From Gossypium raimondii (lineage: Eukaryota > Streptophyta > Magnoliopsida > Malvales > Malvaceae), in contig NC_068573.1 of NCBI RefSeq assembly GCF_025698545.1, positions 997,001-1,061,000 on the forward strand: a stretch of DNA of 64,000 bases, read 5' to 3'. The translations under genes and the position numbers were made by a program. The notes under the pieces were generated by a model that ran no database searches, was not told the origin of the DNA, and saw only the letters and a program-made list of their open reading frames with translations. This document shows, in pieces, positions 23,025-35,453 of this stretch; position 1 is the first letter of the stretch, and every line of letters begins with the position of its first letter.

Positions 23025-26000
23025 GAGAGAGTTTAGAGAGTTCAACTATGATTAAACTTAATAATTTTAATATTAAATTTAATCTAATATTTATCTTAAT
23101 ATTTATCTTAATAAATATTAGTTTAAATTTAATATTAAACATTATTAAATTAATAGAATATTTATCTACAAGATAAACATTAAATTAAATTTAATATTAA
23201 GATAATCACTTTAATATTAAATTAATAAAATTTTATTAAGATAAGTATTAAATTAAATATTAAATCTATTAAAATAATATTATTTTTGGAATAGTTAATT
23301 TGAAATCAAACTCTCTGGTAGAGACCCGATAGAAGAGTAACTCTTCCATTGCTCAATCACCGAAGACCCACCGCTGTCGACCATTGCCGGCCACCAGAGT
23401 GTCGTAGTTGCAGCCGTCGGTACCCCGGGCTATTTTTGTTGCAGCCAGTTCAGTTCGAGACAATGACGGCCTGATCAGTCTGGTCCAGCCACTGGTTGGA
23501 CTATTGGTGTAGTTTCACATACCAGACCCGATTCAACTATTTTTTGGATTTTGGTCTTAGTTTTGTGTTCCTGGGCTCAATTTACGATCTCGTGTCCAAT
23601 TCTTAAGTTCAATTACTCACTGGGCCAATTTCCTGACTTAAAAATTTATTTTCAAAAATATTATATTACTTTTAATTAATTTTATTAATTTAATTTTACT
23701 TTATCAAAATTAATATTCCCAAAAATCATTTACATTTTCCAAATTAATTTTTCAAGAAAATTCTTTAATCAAATTCTTTAGTTGAACAATTCTTACGACC
23801 GCCAAATTTAGTGCCACATCGAATAAATCGACTCAATTAAATTATTTCTAAAGTCGTAGAATTTCCTTCTAATTCAAAAGCAGTTCGATCGAGCTTTTAT
23901 TAAGCTAGCGGAGAGACCAATCAAACATATATAATTAGGCTATAGTAATTGCAATTATATCCAAAAGTATCGTTCCGATAATTCGCAATTACTTAATCAT
24001 GGAATCAATATACAAGAAGTACCATAATTGAAAACTCCTTATTGTATACTCTTTACGAAAGCAGTTTATCCAATTGCTTTGTCCAATGACCTTGTCATGT
24101 GTATTATTGTTGGTTAGAAAAACAATAATGCGTTAAGACAAACATGTAGTTGATTGATGATAAAGACTTGTCATTGATATGGAGTGTCAAAATCAATGCA
24201 TGAATATGTATGTTAGAGAACAACATATTGGACTGACCCGTTATGTGTATGTTTCTTAGATTATTATGTAATTATCACAACATTACTAATAGTGATTAAT
24301 ATGTATATGATCCTTAGACTTGATATCATCATTATCCCAACATCGTGAGTTGTATATTTTGATACAGTCAAACGTACACCATAACTGGTTGTTTTATAAA
24401 GGCTGATGTTAAATATACCACGATCTATGTAGAGGGATATGGTTGATCGATATAGGGTAAGTCCCTCCTACATAATGGGAGTAATATCTTAGGCCACTTG
24501 ATTGAGTGAGACTAGAAATGCATGGCCATGCTCAAATAAGCTGATATGAGATGTCGTACTTATTTGTATATCATAGTCTACTCAAGATATCAAGGAATAT
24601 GAGATGGACTATGCAAGTGTGACTATTCCATGACTTGTGTCCAACCTAGAGATAAAGGAATTAAGGATTAATGCATGAAAGGTTAATCGCAAAAAGGTTA
24701 TGTCGAATCATGATTTCTTGTAACTTAGGTAGCAATGATGCCTTGCTAGATGCCACTCATTGTTTGTAACATTAGAATTGTTCTAGTATTACTGCTAACG
24801 TTACAAGAACCTTGTAACAACCCGATCTTGACCCTAATCAGACAAAGTGGTTTCGGGACCACAAATCCAAGTCAAAAAAATATTTTAAAAATATTTTTGA
24901 TATTTACAGTATGTGAATTACTATGTGTAAAAATTTTGTATAAAAATTTGATCGTTTGAGTGCACAATTTGATAAAAAGGGCTTAATCGCGTAAAATAAA
25001 AATTTAAGGATTAAATTTAAAAGCACCCAATTGTTGTTGTCTTTTAAAAATAAGGGTTATAAATGGGAATTATGCCTTTTAATAGTTAGTGGGTTGCAAT
25101 GGTCTAAATTACCCTTAAGTTATATGTTTTATAATTAATTAAACTAAGGTTAAAGTAGTCATTAAGTAATTAAAATATATATTAGTTAAAATAACTTAAG
25201 AAAAGATGATTTTATCATCTTCTCCAAGCGAATGTTAAGCAAAAGAAGCTCAACTATGGCTTTCTAAAGTTCGCCATATCCTTGCTTAATTAAAGGTTCG
25301 TTTTGTTCGGTTTTGAAAATTTTTACGTTTTGAGATCGTTGCTTTGTGTACTACAAGACCCATGCTTTAATTTTAGAATTTGGTGTTGATTTTGTGATAT
25401 TCCATTGATGAATGCTTGAGCTTTGTGATAGTTGATGATGAAATATGAAAGATATGTGAAAGATTAACGTGTTTTGTCTTTGAATTTTTGGTGAAATTTA
25501 GTAATTAGGGATAAATTGTGAAATTAAAATTTTGAGGGACTAAAATGTGAAATAAATGAAATTTGTGGACTTGTATGAGCACTAGGGACATTCGGCCCTT
25601 GTATAGTATGGGCAAATTTTGTGTATTTTGTGTTTTATGTAATAGGGACTAAATTGCAAAAAATGTAAATATTAGGGGTAAAATGATAAATTTTCCATTT
25701 ATGTGTTTTTGGACTAAATTGAATGTAATAATATTTAATTTATCTCATTTTGAATATATTTAGATCAAGAACCAAAGAAATCGGAGTTAGATCGAGGAAA
25801 AGTTAAAGTCGTCGACTAATCGTCCGGTTTCGGTTTTACACTGTCCGAGGTAAGTCTATTAGCTATTTAATGTCATAAAAATCAGTATATAGGTATGTAT
25901 ATGTGCTGTATTTTGATGAATTATAATTTAAAATATGTTGGTTGAAATAATTAAAAGTATGAGTGAATTATATGCATTATTGTTACATGTTTGAATCATA

Positions 26001-26539
26001 GGTATATACTTATATGGTCATTTGAATTTAGTTAAAGTATGAAGGTATATAAGGATATACAATTACAAATGTTATCAAATTTAGTTGGAGTATAAAAGTT
26101 TTATATTTTATATGTACAAGTTTTGAATTTATACATGTATATACAAGTATAAAGTATTGGTTTAATAAAAGGTATATATATATATATGTGTGTGTACTTA
26201 AGATTAGGAAATAAACATAGGTTTATATTGGCATAAAACTTTGTATTGGATCTATAATATGCAAATGTACATGTATATGTCATTGTATTAAATTCGGTAT
26301 GCCATTTATACAAGTTTATATGAGGTTCAATTATGCAAATATGCATATATATATATATATATATATATATGTTCAGAATGAGTTTAAGTATGAAATTTAT
26401 ATATGTATAAGGGAGGTTCGATTATGTATGTATATTCATGTAAAAAATTTTAATGGAATTGAAGATATGAAATTATTAGTTTGGAATATCATAAGGTGTT
26501 GAATGCATGATATTAGGTAGTAGGCTTTAATGTATTAAG

Positions 26540-26540
<1 letters not shown>

Positions 26541-26591
<51 letters not shown>
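26541..26591. repeat. (TA)n microsatellite
   Basis: About 25 uninterrupted TA units inside solo LTR B. A shorter (AT)n run is at 26344-26371. Confidence 0.95.
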
Positions 26592-26594
<3 letters not shown>

Positions 26595-26744
26595 AGGATG
26601 TATAATTAAGTTATTGAGCTGAATTTGATGTCTGAATTTTATATACCTATGTGGATTAAAGATATAGTTTATAAATCATTGAGTTGAATTTTTATGTGGA
26701 TAATGTATACAAATATGAGATATAACTTCTGTGAATTGAGATTT

Positions 26745-27025
26745 TAGGCTCAGTGCCTATCAGGTTTATTACCAGTGAAACATTTTAGACTTTACGTCTA
26801 GCAGGCTTAATGCCAGTGAAACAATATTAGACTTACGTCTAGCAGGCTTAATGCCGGTGAAATAATTCCAGACTTTACGTCTAGCAGGCTTAATACCGGT
26901 GAAACAATATCAGACTTTACGTCTAGCAGGCTTAATGCCGGTGAAACATTTCAGACTATATGTCTAGCAGGCTAAGTGCTCGGTGTCTTGAATCGGGCTT
27001 TAAGTCTAGCGGGCTAAGTGCCAGT
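26745..27025 (+). repeat. Minisatellite of about 43 bp, seven units, in solo LTR B
   Basis: Units have the form GACTTTACGTCTAGCAGGCT, then TAATGCCGGTGAAACAATAT. The outer units are more diverged (GGCTCAGTGCCTATCAGG at the left, GGGCTAAGTGCCAGTGAATC at the right). Each unit pairs ACGTCTAGCAGGC with TAATGCC. Confidence 0.9.
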
Positions 27026-29293
27026 GAATCTGTTTAAAGAATGTGATTAAGTGTACAGTTATATGATTTTGGTTATCTTTAATTGATGAGCATATATACC
27101 TTCGGCTAAGTGTGTTTAATGAATATGAACATATTCGGTCTATGCATTTGTAAAAATATACATACATGCTTTCGATTTATGCAGTCGATAAATGTATACG
27201 TATAAATATTCGGTATATGTATTTGATAAGTATCTACATATGCATTTGAAATGTATACATCTCTATTTATAATTATTTGATGAAGATGAATGCATTTGGT
27301 CACATGTATTAGATTTGTATTTGGTTATAAGTTTATTATGAGTATACATACAGTTGGATATGATATGTGTATAACATACATATATGCTCGGTTATATTCA
27401 TTTGGTTGTAATGTTGTTTGGTATAAATATATATATATTCAATTAAACGCATTTGACGTGTACATATATTTGACTATAAATAAAATGATCCGAGTACAAG
27501 TAAATGTATAAATATTAATTATATGTGTTAATTGCAATCTCAGTAAATTAAATTAAAAAGTTATATTATTTCTATATATATATTTCATTATGCAATAGAC
27601 TTACTAAGCTATAAAAGCTTACTTTGTTTGTTTATGTCTTTCTGTTTTATATACTTAAAGATCAAGCTTCAAGCTCGGGGATCGTCAGCAAGATCATCAC
27701 TCTATCTACTGTCTCGGTATTAAATTGTTTAAATTTTAATTATGGCATGTACAGGCTAGGTAAATGTTTTGGAAAGTCGTACTTTGATATATTGTATATG
27801 AAATTAATAGTCATACAAAAATTACTTATATTCTTATGCTTTAACTGGATTGTAATTTTAAAGAGAAGTTTAAAATTTTACATGTTTAATATTAGACCTA
27901 GCAATTTATATGTAACCGTTAAAATAATTGAGCTATACTGAATGTCTGTTCTAAGTTCTATTTTGATTAGTAATGCCTCTTAACCCTAATTCGATGACGG
28001 ATACGGGTTAGGGGTGTTACAAACCTGCAGGGTCACACCCTATGGTTGAAATAAACGGAATAAAACATAGTTGGTATTGTGTTTGGTTGTCACATGAATT
28101 AAATTAATTGTAGAATTAATTTAATTGGGTAATCAAATATCGAACATATTATGTGTACAAGGTTGTTGTACACATAATGAGAACATATTATATGATTTTG
28201 GTTCGTATATAAATTCAAATAAATATAGTTTACCGAAGTCATTATTATAATTAATGTAATTATAATTTTCGGTTTAAAACATTGTTATATTTATTTGATT
28301 TATTTAATAAATTATGATTCATTATATATACCAATTATAAGAGGAATACATTAGATAGTTTTTTTTTTAAAAAACCCTAAAAAAATATACTAGTCTAGCA
28401 GCCGTCAAGCAAAGTCTTCTTCAAAACAGTTTTGGGGATTTCTTTCGTTCATTGTCAACTAGGTGGATTGCGTAGAGGCCAGAGTCACTAAAGGTTACGG
28501 CTTGGTTCGATAGTAGAATAGAATTCTCATTGCCGAGGCGTTGCTGTCTATTCAGTTTAAAGATTCGGTAATTTCGAAACCTTATTTCACCCCAATTCGT
28601 TCCTCACACATGGATCCATGGTTTGGATCGCCGGATGTATTAATTTTTGCTACGCCGTAGGGGTGACGACATTCCAACAGTCATGTGCCCAACATACTGG
28701 CTATCGACTTGATCATCTTTAGAGCATAAGCCTTCATTCGTATCAAAGCATATGAGTCACATACGTATGGTCAGTGACTAACTTAGGATTTAGGTAAACC
28801 ACACCATAAATGTCACAAGTGAATTAATTCACAAACGAATTTAGAATTAATTTATCTTAGATCCAGTCCAATGTATCATTCTTTCAATAAATACATCTAT
28901 GTCTCTACCCATGGAGTCAACTGCTCTGATAGCCAAGACTAGTCATTTCCTCAATTGGAATTGTAAACGGCATGAAATCCTTATCAATATTTGAATCAAA
29001 TGCTCAGTTTGATTCTTTTACGGGATTACGGACTCGTTTAGATTATTTATTGAAGTAAGTTGCCTTTCTTGCAATGTAAATGTTCTTACAATGCCACTTA
29101 TCATTAGTTTGAATTTAGACAATGAATGAGCTAATATTTACTTGTCACAATTTCGCTATTCATGCAAAATATGAAAGACGGAAATACAAAAGACATAATA
29201 GTGAAATGTGAAATTAACTTTATTTAGTTATTCATCATTCAAATAAATAGAAAACAATTATTATTTAATACAATATGGGCTCATTGCCCAACA

Positions 29294-30099
29294 TTTATCT
29301 CATGGTAGCCATTACATCTTTCTTCATGAAAAGTCAGTCGCTATCAAATAGTGATAAAGTAATCCATCACAAAGACGAACGATTCGTGGCCATGTTTATT
29401 TTTCATCAACCATGTAATGCCAATGAGAGGATATTATTTACCCATGTTTTGGGCTATGAATTCCACTGTTGTGAATGACGCTACATACTACAGAAGTCGT
29501 ACATCCAACGCACTAGCTTTTGGTTCCTTATCTATTTGAACTCAGACTTTTACTTACATCAAAATGTACGAGCCACACATACACAGTCCATCATCCACTC
29601 ATGATTTAGGTCTGTCACACTATGAACGTCACAAGTGAATAAACCCATAAACGGATTCAATATTTATTCTTCTTTGTCATGTCCGATGTACTGCCAATCC
29701 AATCAATCATATATATGTCTCTATCTTCTAGGAGTCATCCGCTCCGATGCCCAAGACAATAAATTTCCTCTCTTGGACTTGATAGACGAAATATTAGTAT
29801 TTCAATCGGTTTGCTAATTTCCAATTAGACTAAGGACATATTTAAGTTCGTCTACTAATACAAGCTATCTTTTCGTGTTACGATTCGACCACGTAATATC
29901 GCTTAGTATTAGTTAAACATTAGACAACCAGTGAGTAACATTTGCTTCCATTTTGCTTTGTGTGCAAAAACCATGTGAGGACAATTATACAAAGTATATT
30001 AATATAATCAATAAATTTGTTTTATTAATCAATCTGCTTGAAAAAAAATTACAAGTGTATATTGACGAAAATACTACACTTAGGGCACCAGATCCAACA
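29294..30099 (-). mobile_element. Diverged second copy of the copia LTR
   Basis: Parallel landmarks to 28690-29293: CATCAAAATGTACGAGCCAC against ATCAAAGCATATGAGTCAC, ACTATGAACGTCACAAGTGA against CCATAAATGTCACAAGTGA, and ATATGTCTCTATC against CTATGTCTCTACC. It ends CACCAGATCCAACA at 30099, so on the minus strand it opens TGTTGGATCTGG, a usual copia LTR start. It is probably an older LTR of a related element. Confidence 0.6.
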
Positions 30100-30104
30100 T
30101 CATC

Positions 30105-30639
30105 GTCCTTTTAAACCCAAATCTGAAAGATCGCAATCTTGAAGAACAGCACGGAAAGCCTCCATACAGCGTTCATCACTCAATCAACCTTTCTATTTCT
30201 CATGGGAAAAGGGAATCTCATTAAAATCGCCCATCACAAACCAAGGAGTATGATCCCCATCCGAGAGACCTTGCAGCAACTCCCAAGACAACGATCAGTT
30301 AAATTCTTTTGAATGACCATAGAAACCCATGAATCCCCAAGAGTGGCCATCAGCATCATATTCAATCAAAGCATCAATATGATTTCCTGAAAAGGAACGT
30401 AGAGTAACAAGACATCCTTCTCTCTAACAAAGTGACAATCCTCCTCTAGTACCCACACTGCTAACTTTCAAACCGTGGACATATCCCTAACTCTGTCGAA
30501 CTTTCTCCATATGTGAATTTTGTAGTTTTGTTTCCATCAGAAAAACTACAATAGGGTTTGTCTTCCTCAGCATGCGCCGAAGGTGTCGAATTGCCCGGGG
30601 ATTCCCCGAACCCCGGACATTCCAACTAAGGATTTTCAT
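30105..30639 (-). pseudogene. LINE ORF2, N-terminal endonuclease domain remnant
   Basis: The minus-strand ATG at 30639 starts MKILSWNVRGSGNPRAIRHL, the hallmark opening of the apurinic-type endonuclease of plant L1 elements. It continues with FLMETKL, GTRGGLSL, HIDALIEYD, HSWGFMGFYGH and WFVIGDFNEI (catalytic GDFN). At least three in-frame stops are present, and the frame is cut near 30105 by the copia LTR. It could be the 5' portion of the LINE whose 3' end is at 3793-11526. Confidence 0.82.
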
Positions 30640-31110
30640 GGTGACTAGATGCCCTGCCAGAGAGGGACAATCAGTGAGTCAAAATCTTGAACAATATCAT
30701 ACTTAGTCGAGGTTATTGTTAAATCTAGTAGCATAGAAACCAAAGAAAATAGTGAAGTACGCAATCGTTTTTTCCCTTACCCAATCTCCATGGGAAAATA
30801 TTCCACAGTTGTCATAGCAGTAACAACCCTAGACTCTCCAGACGACCTATCTCCTGCAACCGTCCATTCAAATTTATCCCCAGAATTGCACCTACCCGGT
30901 CATGAATACCCACATCTTGAAAAAAGTCCTGAATTTTTGCTTGACCAATCAAACCCTAATGTGCCTTAAAGTTTCTCTTTTTTCCTGCCATGTTACGTCT
31001 CCCTTATTTTTGAACGAACAACTAGTCGCTACCATTGATTGTTTCAACAAAGCCTTTAACGACATATCCACTCAAAAGGGATCTTCTTCTTCCTATGAAA
31101 CATGAATATA
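30640..31110 (-). mobile_element. Probable LINE region upstream of ORF2 (decayed)
   Basis: Upstream of the endonuclease start on the same strand. Readings are broken by many stops and no ORF1 domain is convincing. Base composition is like the endonuclease part and unlike the AT-rich sequence after 31110. Confidence 0.4.
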
Positions 31111-32132
31111 AAAGTTTGAAGTAATTACGAATTTCTATGTAATACTGAAGATATTGGTAAGGTAAAAGTTATTTACACTATTTATCATGGGTATGTGGTA
31201 AACATAAATAATAGATGGAAATAATTATAACTATTGGTGCATAATTTCCCATTATGAGATCAAATTAGTAGGTATATGGGTGGGCATATATATATTTGCA
31301 AAATTTTGTGTATAAAATGCATACATGCAAAAGTTATTTTATAAATATATTATTGAATACTTTTAGTATAATTCAATTAAAATACAATGTTTTTAAATAA
31401 ATGTATGAAAATATATTTGGAAAGATATATACACACCAAAGTTAATCTTTATGAAATATTTTAATAATATAATTTAATTAACATACAATATTATTAAATA
31501 AATATATGAAAATATAATTGGAAAATAAGTATTAGAAATTGATTAGAAATAGAACAAGATAGAACTATTCATGGGTTTGGTCATATGGCTTGAAAATAAT
31601 GTAACGCTAAGAACAAGACTTGAGTTTAGCAGTTATAATATAAGTTGGGTTCGATAAAAAAATTAGACTATTTTTTGGTTTGGGTTGGGTTGGAATGGGG
31701 TGTTAGGAGAAAGAGTGAAAGAAAAAAAAACCGTGGGTTGTTTGCTATAGCGATTTTCCAAGTTATGGCGTATATTTTGGAAAGGGACATTTTCAAGTCA
31801 AAATGAAGAATGTCAAGTAAAGGATTAAATGATCAAAGAATATTCTCTTTTTCAGACCTTTTTGGTCCAAGTCGTACGGTTGGGGAGTTGCCTCCGTATT
31901 CATGGAGTTGAGTTATTCAACCTAAAAATTGTGGATATTTAAGCTAAAAATCCTATTCATAGATGGAGTGCATCAGTTGGAGTGTGTAAAGGAGGACAAT
32001 TGTCCACTTCTATAATTTATGGGGAAACACATTATATTCATACGTTATCCATCTAAACGATTCAAACCTAAATGTTTATAAGCAAACATTGATAATGAAA
32101 CAAAAATAAATATTCAATTGAAATGTTTGTCG
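31111..32132. other. AT-rich intergenic sequence downstream of NAC
   Basis: No gene is seen. Two similar TATGAAAATATA-type blocks at about 31405 and 31505 suggest a small local duplication. TTTATTTTTGTTTC on the minus strand before 32100 may serve NAC 3' processing. Confidence 0.4.
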
Positions 32133-34524
32133 TCACGATGTGGTTTTTTTATCAGGACTGTCCATTCTACCTTGTTCCACCATCGCCATTGGAATTAAGC
32201 TCGGATCATAATAATCACAAAAATTATCGTCCAGCAACAAGGAAGGATTATGGTCAAACATCAGATAATCACAATAAAGATTATCATCCATTTCTCCAAA
32301 TTCATCACTTCCATACTCAAAACTCACGACTCCTTGTGGATTATCTGATATTAAAGCTGAATTTTTCGTTGATTTATCACTCTTTTGATAAATTTTGCAT
32401 AATATCCAATCATCTAACTGCAAAACAAAAACAATTTCAAAGCGATTGGTTTGAGGTATAAAAAAACCATAATAATATCTGTTGAGTGGAAGGCATTATC
32501 TGAGTCCGTCTTGAACTTTCAACAGTGGAGGTATTGTGTTTGGAGTGTCTATACTCGAAGTTGTCTCAGAGTTGTCTCCTTACTCCGAGGAGAGCTCAAA
32601 GTATTCATGGAGTTTGGTGGGAATGCCTGATCCAATAAGAAATGTTTTTAGCATTTTTGGCCTTGGTAGGGTTCCAACCTATGCTCTTATATGGCATTGT
32701 TGGGTTCAAACCCCAATAAAGCCAAATGTTGATGCTTAGGTGTTCCCTAAATTCTGAAAAACCTCTTTTTAGAGTACGGGAGACAAAACCCAAAGCATAT
32801 TCGAGCATAGACATCCCCAACATAATACTTCTAAGTGTACAATATCAAATCATAATTGAAAGTTTTGAGTTAAAAGGGATACCCGCATTTCATCTTGAGA
32901 AAGCTTAGCGGGAGGATCTTTGAGTCTAAATTCATGCATCATCCAATCTGTTTTTTCACCTTTAGGGGGTTTTCCTTTGTAGAAAACCAAAGCCTTTCTA
33001 TATCCAATTTCATGGCTTTCAGATCTAAGGATCTTATCAGCTCCGGTGGCTTTCCAGTATCCATCACCTGCTGTTCGGTTCGGTCTCAATCCGTTTCGGT
33101 ATTTTTTCTCTCTTGGTGTAAAAAAATACCATTCTTCTTCTCCATATGATCCATACTTTTCTATATCAATCAATATTACAACTTACATTAAACAGGGACG
33201 AAGCCAGAAAATTATTTTTGAAGTCAGAAATGAATCATAAATTATTATAATTTTACTATTATACAACATATAATTTCATGAAAAATTAAAGGGCTAAATA
33301 ACAAATCTACCATTTTGGAACCATGTACCCTTTCTTAGCTATATATATATATATGAACTAAAATAGGAAAACAATTGAAGAAACACTATATTTTTTTATC
33401 AGCCCATGTCAATAGGAGTACACACATGCATTAAATACACATTCAGCTACAAATCTCACTATTACCACATAAATTTCAACCACGTAGTATGAAATATGAA
33501 TATAAAAGTTCAAAGTAATTACAAATTTCTATCTAATACAAAAATATTAGTAGAGCATAAGTTAATTACATTATTTATTATGTGACAAAATAATTATAAT
33601 TATTGGTACATGTTAGTACAAATTAAAGTATACAAAATCAAAATCTTATGATACAAGTAACACTGAAACATATTTTAGATGGGAATTCTAAATCGTTTAC
33701 TTTAGTTATTTTCTGGGTTATGATATAATTTTCTTTTAGCCAAAAAATCAAGAAGAATCTCTCACTTCATGGAGATATTTTCAAGTTAAAATCAAGAGAA
33801 ATTTAGGTAAAAAGTTTAATTTAGCTAACTAAATCTCTCTCTTAAACTAAGAAATTAAAAATCTTGAAGCTTGTAAATTAACAATAATGTTTTTGCCCTA
33901 ATAATTTGGTATCCAAATTTTAAATCCTGTTTCATGAGTTCTTGTAATTCTATCATGGAGTGTGTAAAATTAACAATAATTTACTGTGTTTCCACACAAA
34001 ATAATCTTTTTCCATATTTAAAGAAAAAAATAGCATTTAACAATTTTGAATCTCATGAACAAAAATAAATCGAAATTATTGATATATCAATTAAAAAATG
34101 GAATTGTAAAAAGAAAGAAAATTAATCAAAATAAAACTAATCGAAGCCTAAAAGTTCGAAGTAATTAACATGGTGTTTATATTCATTAGGGTTTATAACG
34201 CAGAAAAAAGAAGAAGCAAAATTCAATAGAACTGATTAACATACTACATTAAGCATCTTCAATATACTTAAATGAAAGTAGAAAAAGGGATTATTAAATC
34301 ATACCTATAAGCTGCTGTGGATTGTAATGGTACAATTCAACATCCCTGATTCTATTGGGAGGTAATCGTAAATTCAGCAGCTTGGGCTTCAAGTAAAAAA
34401 GGACGAGTTCGTCGTCGCGTGGCTTGAACCGATAACCCGCCGGAAATGAGTTCAACAGCTCTTCATCATCTTCCTCATTGTTGTTAATATTTTCCGTTGT
34501 ACCCAATTCGAAATTGTTTGACAT
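32133..34524 (-). CDS. NAC-domain transcription factor, 260 aa, three exons
   Basis: Exons on the minus strand are 34524-34305, 33160-32883 and 32417-32133; all introns are GT-AG and phases agree. NAC subdomains are complete: A (FPAGYRF at residues 27-33, [12 protein letters not shown]), B ([14 protein letters not shown]), C ([13 protein letters not shown], then [10 protein letters not shown] at 107-116), D ([22 protein letters not shown]) and E ([10 protein letters not shown] at 168-177). The DNA-binding WKATG core is intact. The N-terminus is acidic and Asn-rich. The C-terminal tail (about 80 residues) is short and acidic with [13 protein letters not shown] and [11 protein letters not shown], a likely activation region, and lacks a membrane anchor. 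It would act in the nucleus. Four MITEs lie upstream, within 2 kb of the start. Subfamily not assigned. Confidence 0.93.
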
Positions 34525-34721
34525 TTTTACAGAACTCGATTTCTTAAAAAGATTTCAGTGCTATTGAAAGGAAGATGATAATATATGCGCGAAAGAGTCC
34601 AACTCACTCTAAAATTGCAACTGCTTTTTTATCTTTTTTAGTCAAAGTTTATCTAATTCAACGGAAAAAGTGAAATATTTAATTAAGATTCGGGCAATAT
34701 TATTTTGTATAGGATTATTAT
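34525..34721 (-). promoter_or_regulatory. Core promoter region of the NAC gene
   Basis: On the minus strand a TATA-like CATATATTATC (about 34590-34580) lies some 60 bases before the ATG. The region upstream is bounded at 34722 by a foldback MITE, so the MITE-free promoter is short. Confidence 0.45.
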
Positions 34722-35411
34722 GGTAAAAGTACTATGAAGGTCCCTGTACTTTGCACTTTCTACCTAAAATGATAAATTAGTCCTTGTACAATAGCTAAAA
34801 GAGCAAATTGTCTTATTTATTTATCTATTAAAAATAGGATAAATATCAAAATTATACATGAACTTTGATTTAATGTGCAATTGTATACATGAACTTTAAT
34901 TTAGTGCAATTATACACATGAAATTCTAATTGTTGTTCAATTATATCTTGGAAGCTTTAATTTTAATTTAATCATACATATTTAAATAAAAATACATCAA
35001 TTTATTTTTATATTAGATAAATATAATTATTTATGCATGCAATATATAAACATAAAATGATGTTATATAAAAAATTGTATTAATAATTTACAAGAATTGG
35101 ATCAAATCAAAATTTCATGTACAAAATTGCACAAAATCAAAGCTTGTGTATACAATTGCACATTAAACCATAGTTCATGTATAGTCTTGGGATTTATCCT
35201 TTAAAACTGATAGTGACATGTAGTATGCTACGTGTACCTCATGCTGATGTACAATGATTAGTTTTTAATAGCAAAAATGAATGGAATTTTTTAACAAAAA
35301 TGACCAATTTGATATTTGATCTAATAAATAGGGACTATTTGCCCATTTTTTTAGTAGACAGGGCAAAATGCATTCCGGCTCCTAGTACAAGGTCCTTTAT
35401 GATACTTTTAC
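34722..35411. mobile_element. Foldback MITE, GGTAAAAGTATCATGG family, copy 2 (upstream of NAC)
   Basis: It opens GGTAAAAGTACTATGAAGG and closes with AGTACAAGGTCC, then TTTATGATACTTTTAC. It is longer than its relatives because another MITE (34846-35202) is inserted in its left arm. Confidence 0.75.
34846..35202. mobile_element. MITE with TIRs of about 54 bp nested in foldback copy 2
   Basis: It opens AGGATAAATATC, then ATACATGAACTTTGATTTAA, and closes with the reverse complement GTTCATGTATAGTC, then GGGATTTATCCT. The arms continue through GTGCAATTGTATACA. TTAAAA flanks both sides and may be the target duplication (two extra bases at the left). Confidence 0.75.
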
Positions 35412-35453
35412 AAGATTATTTACTTATTCACTTCCAATTATAATTTTTTTTTT

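Larger units (their letters stand above)
24813..28021 (+). mobile_element. Solo LTR B, Tekay-type gypsy, 3209 bp
   Basis: It starts TGTAACAACCCGATCTTGAC and ends ATACGGGTTAGGGGTGTTACA minus its first base class change; the last ten bases are GGGGTGTTACA-type. AACCT flanks it at 24808-24812 and 28022-28026, a perfect target duplication. No gypsy genes remain between. The inside holds AT microsatellites and a minisatellite of about 43 bp. Confidence 0.9.
24102..28679 (+). mobile_element. Inner copia solo LTR, interrupted by solo LTR B
   Basis: It starts near TGTTGGTTAGAAAAAC (24108) and ends GACGACATTCCAACA at 28679. GTCATGTG flanks it at 24094-24101 and 28680-28687. The direct repeat is eight bases, longer than the usual five, so the exact left boundary (24099-24108) is uncertain. 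Excluding solo LTR B it is about 1.36 kb. Motifs near the 3' end (CGCCGGATGTATTAATTTTT) are typical of this copia LTR. No internal genes. Confidence 0.7.
22615..29293 (-). mobile_element. copia 5' LTR, interrupted by an inner copia LTR
   Basis: The minus-strand ends are TGTTGGGCAATGAGCCC (starting at 29293) and GATTTTCTAACA (ending at 22615). The plus-strand sequence up to 24101 continues after the insertion at 28688: both sides of the insertion carry GTCATGTG. Excluding the insertion, the LTR is about 2.1 kb. The TATA box at 23017 points toward gag. No coding. Confidence 0.65.

Noticed and set aside
26745..27025. CRISPR-like array
   Set aside because: Units are contiguous without unique spacers, and the host is a plant; it is a minisatellite in an LTR.
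26101..27511. Several 65-81-codon frames rich in Ile and Tyr
   Set aside because: They read through TA microsatellites in solo LTR B.
32536..32823. Frames on both strands between NAC exons 2 and 3
   Set aside because: They fall in an intron supported by exact splice phase and the NAC subdomain order.
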